Positions 1 through 4,712 of a stretch of 7,382 nucleotides of DNA are shown in pieces; the first letter of the stretch is position 1; every line of letters begins with the position of its first letter. This DNA is from Fibrobacteraceae bacterium. Its GTDB lineage: Bacteria > Fibrobacterota > Fibrobacteria > Fibrobacterales > Fibrobacteraceae. The notes beneath the pieces are model-generated. The model did not search any database and was not told where the DNA came from. It saw only the letters and a list, made by a program, of their open reading frames with translations. The DNA is taken from positions 4,167 through 11,548 of the forward strand of contig JABUUT010000065.1 in assembly GCA_021443045.1 (NCBI GenBank). Reading direction: 5' to 3'. A program made the translations under genes and the position numbers.

Positions 1-76
1 GTCATGCCCGTGCAAGCACGCTCGCGACTCTCGCCTTGGGGCGTAATCGCTCCACTGCGATACGCTCCAGGGTGAC
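1..76. repeat. Extragenic palindromic element (REP-like)
   Basis: The segment is bounded by an inverted pair, GTCA/CCC at 1-9 and GGGTGAC at 70-76. It contains several short perfect dyads: CGTGC/GCACG at 9-20, CGCC/GGCG at 32-43 and ATCGC/GCGAT at 46-61. It is GC-richer than the other intergenic DNA in the window and has no coding character. This arrangement is typical of dispersed extragenic palindromes. Whether it recurs elsewhere in the genome cannot be seen here, and the left boundary may lie outside the window. Confidence 0.5.
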
Positions 77-85
77 GTACAGGAC

Positions 86-171
86 TGTTCTGAAGGAGCG
101 CAGCGGCGATAGAATCCATGCGTGCGTTCAGCAAACACTGGATTCTTCACACCTTCGGTGTTCAGAATGAC
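86..171. repeat. Inverted pair of REP-like repeat units
   Basis: Two related units face each other. The left unit starts with TTCTGAA (88-94) and ends with AGAATCCA (111-118). The right unit is its reverse counterpart, with TGGATTCT (139-146) and TTCAGAA (161-167), ending in GAATGAC at 165-171. The right unit has its own inner hairpin, ACACC-TTC-GGTGT (149-161). The pattern TTCTGAA, variable hairpin, AGAATCC matches the general form of dispersed intergenic palindromes in many genomes. A paired, inverted arrangement could form a cruciform or an RNA stem-loop. No transposase is nearby. Confidence 0.55.
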
Positions 172-187
172 AATGTGAGTGTGGCGT

Positions 188-466
188 CTATAACGTCTTA
201 CTGAACAAAACACCATCGCGAAACTGCCGCGTCCAAAGCGACAAAGCTGAAAAATGAGCTGATGACGAAAAACAGTGTGCCGATTCTGCCAATGCAAAAA
301 ACGCAATGCTTAGGGAGTTGTCGCTTTCAGACCCTTTGCAGAACGGTTCATGGTGGTCGTGAAATACGATTTTGATGCCGACAAGTATCGCGTAACTTTC
401 GCCTGCCGTTCTATCCAATTGTACCGCCCAGTAATAGGGGCGCAGCTTTTTATCTTTCTTTCCCAT
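188..466 (-). other. Doubtful small ORF or gene remnant (92 aa)
   Basis: An open frame from ATG at 466 would encode a 92-residue protein starting MGKKDKKLRPYYWAVQLD; a TTG at 487 would add seven residues. I recognise no family. The first half reads like a plausible protein, but the second half is Ser/Phe/Ala-rich and unstructured in appearance. No clear Shine-Dalgarno precedes either start. The hairpin terminator of the upstream operon lies immediately before it, so it would need its own promoter, and I see none. The opposite strand is also open over part of this stretch. It may be non-coding or a decayed gene. The rest of 172-500 shows nothing else I can support. Confidence 0.2.
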
Positions 467-504
467 GCCTTTGCACTCATCAAGCAATCATGTGGATGAA
501 ATAC

Positions 505-536
505 AACAAAAGCCCCCAAGGAGTTATCCTTAGGGG
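505..536 (-). terminator. Rho-independent terminator after the queD-like gene
   Basis: Read on the minus strand, a CCCC(T)AAGG arm pairs with CCTTGGGG across a short loop, and the stem is followed by GCTTTTGTTG. The GC-rich stem plus T-run lies about 30 nt past the queD-like stop codon and most likely ends the perR-queD transcript. Confidence 0.7.
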
Positions 537-565
537 AATGTTTGCGAAGTTACTTTAGACGCGGC

Positions 566-1129
566 CTATTTTTTGTAGCCGCACTTGGGGCATACTCCGT
601 TTTCGTCTAGAGCCACGCCGCACAAAGGGCAGCGATCCACCGATTTGCCTACGGGGAATTCGCAGGTGGCCGCATTTACGCCGCTGGTGAAAGTGATCTT
701 TGCGATGTTCAGCTTGTCTTTCAGCAAGTCGTAAACAATCTTGATCATGCCTTCGACAGTCATGGTCTCCTTGGTCACCACAAGGCGGCAGTCGGGGTAG
801 GCGCTGGCAAGTTCCGTCTTAAAGGCGGGGCCCTTCATCTTGTTCTGGGGGTGCCCATCCTTGATGCCCTGCTTTTCGTATACCGCAAGGATTGCGGGCA
901 ACAGAGGGTCGTCCTCCCTGAGGATCAGGGCGTGGTCAAAATTGCGTACAACATCCCACGCGGTTTTCTTGATTTCATTGCAGGGGTACACAAAGTTTGC
1001 ACCGGGATCAACAGTGTCCTCAACCTCAATGGTAAGAAGACCGGTATGCCCGTGGAGGTACTGAGCCTCTCCCTGGAAGCCGAAGAATCGGTGTGCGTAC
1101 TGAATGTCGAAGGTTGTGATACTTCTCAT
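566..1129 (-). CDS. QueD/PTPS-family protein with C-terminal zinc ribbon
   Basis: This 187-residue protein belongs to the 6-pyruvoyl/6-carboxytetrahydropterin synthase family. Canonical QueD makes 6-carboxytetrahydropterin for queuosine (7-deazaguanine) biosynthesis in the cytosol. The three zinc-binding histidines are visible: H13 in YAHRF, and H26 and H28 in LHGHTG. The conserved Asp-His pair is at D65-H66 (FDHAL). The usual catalytic Cys, four residues before HGH, is Ala22. The C-terminal Glu motif (KET in E. coli QueD) appears as TSG at 148-150. A zinc ribbon not found in canonical QueD follows, with C167/C170 and C180/C183. At 187 residues it is well above the ~120 of E. coli QueD, owing to this ribbon and an insert around 75-115. 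The ATG at 1129 has AAAGGAG 7 nt upstream. It lies 24 nt behind perR and probably shares its transcript. Family membership is confident; the reaction is not, because the alignment was made by eye. Confidence 0.82.
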   Translation of the reverse strand: MRSITTFDIQYAHRFFGFQGEAQYLHGHTGLLTIEVEDTVDPGANFVYPCNEIKKTAWDVVRNFDHALILREDDPLLPAILAVYEKQGIKDGHPQNKMKGPAFKTELASAYPDCRLVVTKETMTVEGMIKIVYDLLKDKLNIAKITFTSGVNAATCEFPVGKSVDRCPLCGVALDENGVCPKCGYKK

Positions 1130-1153
1130 TAGACGTCTCCTTTCGTTTGATTG

Positions 1154-1570
1154 TTATGGTTTATGGGGTTTGGGGGATTTTTTGTTCATTGCGGCTTTGC
1201 ATGCTGGGCAAATTCCCGAAAAGATGATGTCGTAACCTTCAATATCGAAGCCCTGACGGTCGTTGATTTTTTTCTCAAGACCCTCGATTACGTCCATGTC
1301 CATATCGAAATAGCGGCTGCACACCTTGCAACGGATGTGGTAGTGCTTTTTCGTGATATGGTCAAAGAGTGCAGGCCCCGTTGCGGTTTCGACGCGGTTG
1401 ATTTCGCCCATCTCTGCCAAAAGTTCAAGATTCATATATACCGTTGTTTTACTGATGTTTGGATGCTCCTTGAGAACCTCCTCGTAGATTTGTTCCGCAG
1501 AAGCGTGGCATGCCAGCCGCCGCACAGCGGATAAAACAAGTTGCCGCTGGATTGTGTTGCGTCTTTGCAT
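1154..1570 (-). CDS. perR: PerR-like Fur-family metalloregulator
   Basis: This 138-residue cytosolic DNA-binding protein has an N-terminal winged helix (about 1-65; recognition helix near SKTTVYMNLELL) and a C-terminal metal-binding dimerisation domain. Aligned by eye with B. subtilis PerR, all five regulatory metal ligands are present: H22, D70, H76, H78 and D89. The Asp at position 89 corresponds to PerR D104, where Fur proteins usually have Glu, so PerR fits better than Fur or Zur. The structural zinc site is complete: C81/C84 and C121/C124. PerR proteins sense peroxide by metal-catalysed oxidation of the His ligands and derepress oxidative-stress genes. The ATG at 1570 has AAGGAAG six nt upstream. 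The recognition helix has Met46 where Arg or Asn is common. It is the first gene of a pair with the queD-like gene and is probably autoregulated through the palindrome at 1576-1610. Confidence 0.83.
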   Translation of the reverse strand: MQRRNTIQRQLVLSAVRRLACHASAEQIYEEVLKEHPNISKTTVYMNLELLAEMGEINRVETATGPALFDHITKKHYHIRCKVCSRYFDMDMDVIEGLEKKINDRQGFDIEGYDIIFSGICPACKAAMNKKSPKPHKP

Positions 1571-1575
1571 GTCCG

Positions 1576-1610
1576 TCTTCCTTATTTGTAATTATTACTA
1601 ATAAGGAAGA
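1576..1610. promoter_or_regulatory. 35-bp palindromic operator, candidate PerR box
   Basis: Two 17-bp arms, TCTTCCTTATTTGTAAT (1576-1592) and ATTACTAATAAGGAAGA (1594-1610), flank a single central base at 1593. Only one pair (1587/1599) is mismatched. The central 15 bases, TTGTAATTATTACTA, match the B. subtilis PerR box TTATAATNATTATAA at 11 of 14 defined positions, with the TAATNATTA core intact. The dyad runs from the presumed -10 region to the Shine-Dalgarno of perR. Binding by PerR itself is inferred from this position and similarity. Confidence 0.65.
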
Positions 1611-1635
1611 TATATTATTTAGAAATGTTTGTCAA
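1607..1635 (-). promoter_or_regulatory. Candidate perR promoter
   Basis: On the minus strand a perfect TTGACA (1630-1635) is separated by 17 bp from TATCTT (1607-1612), which would place the transcription start near 1600, inside the palindrome. TATATT-like hexamers also occur in the spacer, so the exact -10 is uncertain. The overlap with the dyad suits repression by blocking RNA polymerase. Confidence 0.55.
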
Positions 1636-1646
1636 TAGTGTTTTAT

Positions 1647-1678
1647 AAAAAAATAAGCGAATTCTCCGCTAGGAGGAA
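1647..1678 (-). terminator. Weak terminator-like hairpin upstream of perR
   Basis: On the minus strand a short stem (CTCC/GGAG around a TAGC loop, extended by TT/AA across one bulged C) is followed by TTCGCTTATTTTTTT. An alternative stem, AGCG/CGCT, directly abuts the T-run. It lies between the 183-codon gene and the perR promoter and could stop read-through. The stem is short, so this is tentative. Confidence 0.3.
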
Positions 1679-1843
1679 AAGCGTCGAGTGCTGAACAGTA
1701 AGGATGTCTTTTTTTTTGCTGAATCCGACCACATTATAGTGGACGTTCCCTGGATGACCCCGCTATTGGCTGATAGCTAAAGATTCCATTCATCATCACC
1801 ACCAGCTCTATTCTCTAGTCCAGAGCTGCTATTGGCTCGCAGG
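1679..1843. other. Non-coding stretch with a short direct repeat
   Basis: I see no gene here. GCTATTGGCT occurs twice in direct orientation, at 1762-1771 and 1828-1837 (66 bp apart). AGCTCT/AGAGCT forms a 6-bp stem near 1804-1827, and a run of nine T lies at 1709-1717 without a preceding stem. None of this amounts to a recognisable element. It may be decayed sequence behind the minus-strand gene that ends at 1844. Confidence 0.3.
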
Positions 1844-2395
1844 CTACTCGATAACCAAGCTGGTTCCGTAGAATATGTAGGGCCTGGCCTTTTTGCGCTT
1901 AAATCGGCCTCTTCCATCTAGGCCGGAAGCCAAGTCCTGTATACCCGCTTCGTTAACCAAGTTGGCATCGGCATCTTCTTCCGGTTCCTTTACCTTAAAG
2001 TAAGGAATCACCAAATCAAAGTCTTCCTTGCCGGCGTCTTTTTCAAAATTAAAGGAATATTCGGTAAGGGTGTTGCCTTCTTTGTCTTTTTTGCTGGTAA
2101 TGTTGATGCTTACCAGACGGGCCTTTAGTGTAACGGCATCAAAGGTTACATCCATGTCTAATTCGTATTCTTCCAGAGGTATGGTCGTTTTAGAAAAGCA
2201 AAAGTCCCCCACGCCGTTGAATATGCCGTCTAGTTCAATGCCGTAGTGGATCAAGTCTCGGAGCATGGTGTGGGATGCACCGTCTTCTTTTGCCTTAAGG
2301 CTAAACTTTGCCTTGACCATCAATTCATGTACCTTTAAAGAATATTTGTCTAGGCGAGAAACTATGTTCATTTCCAGTTGTTTTTTCTTTGCCAC
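1844..2395 (-). CDS. Conserved-looking protein of unknown function (183 aa)
   Basis: I do not recognise this protein. It has no signal peptide or membrane segment and is highly charged, so it is probably cytosolic. The N-terminus is Lys-rich (MAKKKQLEMN) and followed by likely helices to about residue 55. Residues 80-135 alternate as in beta strands (for example MDVTFDAVTLKARLVSINIT). An acidic stretch (PEEDADANLVNE, 138-149) precedes a basic patch (GRGRFKRKKARP, 161-172) and a hydrophobic tail. The start is GTG at 2395, supported by AAGGA 7 nt upstream; an internal ATG at codon 9 has no comparable ribosome site. Codon use is like its neighbours. It is transcribed alone, divergently from the M6 protease. 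An RNA- or DNA-binding role is conceivable from the basic patch but unsupported. Confidence 0.7.
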   Translation of the reverse strand: MAKKKQLEMNIVSRLDKYSLKVHELMVKAKFSLKAKEDGASHTMLRDLIHYGIELDGIFNGVGDFCFSKTTIPLEEYELDMDVTFDAVTLKARLVSINITSKKDKEGNTLTEYSFNFEKDAGKEDFDLVIPYFKVKEPEEDADANLVNEAGIQDLASGLDGRGRFKRKKARPYIFYGTSLVIE

Positions 2396-2431
2396 GGATT
2401 TTTCCTTTTTTTTGGGAGTAAAATAACCAAT

Positions 2432-2460
2432 ATTTAACCATCTGTCTTGGTTGGTGTAAA
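2432..2460 (-). promoter_or_regulatory. Candidate promoter of the 183-aa gene, with spacer dyad
   Basis: On the minus strand TTTACA (2455-2460) and TTAAAT (2432-2437) are separated by 17 bp, about 40 nt before the GTG start. The spacer holds the inverted repeat AACCA (2436-2440)/TGGTT (2448-2452), with a further AACCAA at 2425-2430. The -10 match is only four of six, so this is tentative. The dyad could bind a regulator shared with the divergent protease gene. Confidence 0.33.
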
Positions 2461-2510
2461 AAAAAAGTTCGTTTTTGCCGTGGGGGCAGGCTTTTTATCA
2501 TTTTAAAACA

Positions 2511-2516
2511 TATATT
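2511..2516 (+). promoter_or_regulatory. Candidate -10 of the M6 protease gene
   Basis: TATATT in the AT-rich run AAACATATATTAGG matches the -10 consensus at five of six positions and sits 41 nt before the GTG start. No good -35 hexamer is seen 16-18 bp upstream, so the promoter would depend on other contacts or an activator. Confidence 0.35.
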
Positions 2517-2556
2517 AGGGGCAGGGATTAGTGAGTAGGCAAAAAGGATTTTGGTT

Positions 2557-4644
2557 GTGAAACATATCTCTTTTACTCTTTTCTGTGTGTTGGGTGCTTC
2601 TCTAGCTGTGGCTAGACCACCGCTTCCGTTTCCTGTAGAAAAAATGCAGCAAGACGGCAGTTCCGTTTTGGTTCAGGAATATGGAGATGATAACTACCAT
2701 TATGAAACTACGGTAGACGGCTACCTGGTGGTTCCCGATTCCAGTGGGAATAGGGTTTACGCCAACGAAAATGGGGAGCCTTCCCAGTTTAAGGCTAGAA
2801 ATGCCGACAAGCGTTCCGATGAAGAAAAGGGATTCCTAAAAAAACTGAATCCAGAGAAGGTGAAGATTCATCATCGAGAAAAACATCCGGACAAGTACCC
2901 AGATCAGCAGAAGCGCCTTAACGAGGGCTTTAAGACCAATCACAAGGTCTTTGATAATGAAGGTTTAGACCAGTCTTTCAACAGTGCGGATTCTTCTGAT
3001 ATTCCGGTGCCTCTGATGCGGCCTCCTGTAGAAAAGTTTGTTAAGGGTGAAACTTATTTCCCCATTTTTCTTATTTCTTCCACCGACAGAAAATGGAGCG
3101 ACAGCGACATTGCCGAGTTCAAGCGATTTTTAAATGAAAAGGATTATGCCTACAAGAACAGCACCGAATACAAGGGTAGTATTCGGGATTATTTTTTAAA
3201 GACCTCGGTAGACCAGTTTAAGCCTACTTTTGATGTGTATCCCATAACAGTGAATATGCCTATGTCTACTGCAGGTAGCGATGAAGATAAGTTTATGAAG
3301 GCGGTGGTTGCCGCAGGCTACACTGCCATAGGTCAGGGGAATATGTCAAAATACGATTCCGATGGCGACAAGATTGTAGATGGCTTTGGTTCTGTAATTG
3401 CAGGCCCCGAGGAAGGTTCTGGGTTGTGGGGGCACATGTACTGGTATTCCGTTTATGAACCGTGGCAGAGGAACTATGGCGGCTATGGTTTTGACAAGTA
3501 TTTTTTGGTGGCCCAAACGGCAGAAAATTCATGTTTGAATGGCCTTGCTGTTGTAACTCACGAGTTTAGCCATGTGCTGGGGCTTCCTGATTTTTACTCC
3601 TCCTACAACGGCGAAAATGTACCTGGACCAGAGCCTTACGACATTATGACGGCGGGTATGTACAATGGCTATGTTGGCCAGTGCTACGGTTGGGCTCCTC
3701 CCTTGTACAACGCCTTTGAGCGTGAATCCATGGGTTGGTTGAAACTAAAGGAATTGAGTTCTAGCGACCAGGTTTATTCTTTGGGTAACATTAACACCAA
3801 TGAGGCTTATTCCATTACAAACCCCTCAAATAAAGACGAATACTATGTGATTGAGTACCGCATTAATCAGCAGTTTGACAAGGGTATCGAAAAGGCGGCG
3901 TTGGCGTACAGTGGCTGGAATGTTACCTATGCCAACTTAGGTGTGTATGTCTGGTATATCAATTACACTGCCAATGCTTGGGAATATTACCCCAATCAAG
4001 GGGATAGCAAACGCTTCAATATTGTTTCGGTTCTTTTGGAATCCCAGTCGAATAACGGCAAAACCCAGTTTGAAACGGCCGATGCCAATGGCCGTACCTA
4101 CTCCAATTTTTCTGTGGATTACGGCGTGTACAATGCGGTTAAGGATGGGGACCGTGCGGTATGTTTTTCTACAAAAAAAGACGTTGCAGTTAAGGAATGT
4201 AAAGAAGTTTCCAGCTCCTCTGTGGCTAGCAGTTCCTCGACGGCTCCAGTGGTTAGCAGCTCGTCGGTGTCTCCGGTGTTAAGCAGTGCTTCTGTGGCTC
4301 CTGGGGCAAGTAGTTCCTCTAAGACTGTGGCCTCGTCGTCTAGCAAAGGTTCTATTTGGCCGTCGTGGAGCTCTGCAACAACGGGAATTTATGTACAAAT
4401 TAATGAACCGTCTAATGGAGCCTTGTTTAAGGCCTTTGTGAAAAACGGTTCCCTGTTGGTGGAAACGCAAGAAAATGGTGTAAAAAACTTGATGCTGCTG
4501 GACATGCAGGGCAACTTGGTAAAAAAAGTGTTCTTTGAAGGCAACGGAGTTTGGGTAGAATTAAACGGCCTAAGGGGTGCTTTTGTGATTCGTCTGTCAC
4601 AAAATAATAAGTTATTAGGCCAAAAAGTGGTTTTGAGCCGTTAA
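2557..4644 (+). CDS. Secreted M6-family metalloprotease with Ser-rich linker and sorting-type C-terminus
   Basis: Residue numbers count from GTG at 2557 (695 aa). This start lies 8 nt after AAGGA; a TTG two codons earlier is too close to that site. A signal peptide MKHISFTLFCVLGASLAVA precedes a propeptide-like region typical of M6 peptidases (GDDNYHYETTVDGYLVV). A calcium-type loop with D267, D269, D271 and D275 precedes the zinc motif HEFSHVLGLPD (H335, E336, H339, D345), and PYDIMTAGM (360-368) is a Met-turn-like motif. It should be a zinc endopeptidase acting outside the cytoplasm. Residues about 551-608 form a Ser/Val/Ala/Pro linker of repeated SSSS blocks. The last ~85 residues (LLDMQGNLVKKV to KLLGQKVVLSR) resemble a type IX secretion C-terminal domain, suggesting export across the outer membrane; this part is inference. 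It appears monocistronic. Substrate unknown. Confidence 0.9.
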   Translation: MKHISFTLFCVLGASLAVARPPLPFPVEKMQQDGSSVLVQEYGDDNYHYETTVDGYLVVPDSSGNRVYANENGEPSQFKARNADKRSDEEKGFLKKLNPEKVKIHHREKHPDKYPDQQKRLNEGFKTNHKVFDNEGLDQSFNSADSSDIPVPLMRPPVEKFVKGETYFPIFLISSTDRKWSDSDIAEFKRFLNEKDYAYKNSTEYKGSIRDYFLKTSVDQFKPTFDVYPITVNMPMSTAGSDEDKFMKAVVAAGYTAIGQGNMSKYDSDGDKIVDGFGSVIAGPEEGSGLWGHMYWYSVYEPWQRNYGGYGFDKYFLVAQTAENSCLNGLAVVTHEFSHVLGLPDFYSSYNGENVPGPEPYDIMTAGMYNGYVGQCYGWAPPLYNAFERESMGWLKLKELSSSDQVYSLGNINTNEAYSITNPSNKDEYYVIEYRINQQFDKGIEKAALAYSGWNVTYANLGVYVWYINYTANAWEYYPNQGDSKRFNIVSVLLESQSNNGKTQFETADANGRTYSNFSVDYGVYNAVKDGDRAVCFSTKKDVAVKECKEVSSSSVASSSSTAPVVSSSSVSPVLSSASVAPGASSSSKTVASSSSKGSIWPSWSSATTGIYVQINEPSNGALFKAFVKNGSLLVETQENGVKNLMLLDMQGNLVKKVFFEGNGVWVELNGLRGAFVIRLSQNNKLLGQKVVLSR
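4207..4380 (+). repeat. Serine-rich linker-coding low-complexity tract
   Basis: About 58 codons encode repeated SSSS blocks spaced by V, A, P and T. The serine codons are mixed (AGC, AGT, TCC, TCG, TCT), so the protein repeat is kept while the DNA repeat is degenerate. Such linkers separate domains in Fibrobacter extracellular enzymes and are often glycosylated or flexible; that role is inferred. Confidence 0.7.
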
Positions 4645-4654
4645 AAACACATCT

Positions 4655-4682
4655 TTGATTCATTTTCTCCTTTTGCTAAATT
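4655..4682 (+). promoter_or_regulatory. Candidate maeB promoter
   Basis: TTGATT (4655-4660) and TAAATT (4677-4682) are 16 bp apart, each matching consensus at four of six positions. A start near 4689 would leave a leader of about 24 nt. The -10 lies inside the left arm of the dyad described at 4663-4711. Confidence 0.35.
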
Positions 4683-4711
4683 TGCCCGTGAAAATTTAGC
4701 AAGGAGTGAAA
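4663..4711 (+). promoter_or_regulatory. Dyad that sequesters the maeB ribosome binding site
   Basis: CTCCTT plus GCTAAATTT (4667-4683, with two extra T bases bulged at 4671-4674) pairs with AAATTTAGCAAGGAG (4692-4706) around an 8-nt loop. That gives 15 pairs, and a further T·G and two T-A pairs are possible beyond a T/T mismatch. The Shine-Dalgarno AAGGAG (4701-4706) is wholly inside the right arm, 6 nt from the ATG. In a transcript beginning upstream of 4663 this would hide the ribosome site; as DNA it could be an operator over the -10. Confidence 0.6.
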
Positions 4712-4712
4712 T

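Noticed and set aside
840..1132. Plus-strand open frames opposite the queD-like gene
   Set aside because: They are antisense shadows of a gene with clear family motifs and its own ribosome binding site.
1151..1534. 127-codon open frame on the plus strand opposite perR
   Set aside because: It lies antisense to a well-supported Fur-family gene whose metal ligands are all conserved, and it has no family resemblance of its own.
1709..1717. Run of nine T as a plus-strand terminator
   Set aside because: No stem directly precedes it, and no plus-strand gene ends nearby.
1800..1870. Reading LGYRVACEPIAALD in another minus-strand frame at the end of the 183-aa gene, resembling the tail of formylglycine-enzyme-like (SUMF) domains
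   Set aside because: The similarity is only a few residues, the upstream part of that frame shows no domain, and it overlaps the better supported gene.
2473..2496. TGCC/GGCA hairpin with flanking T-runs in the divergent intergenic region
   Set aside because: The stem is only four base pairs, and neither neighbouring gene is transcribed into this region, so a terminator makes no sense here.
4207..4380. Serine-codon tract as a possible tandem DNA repeat or CRISPR-like array
   Set aside because: The periodicity is at the protein level only; codons vary and there are no uniform repeats or spacers.
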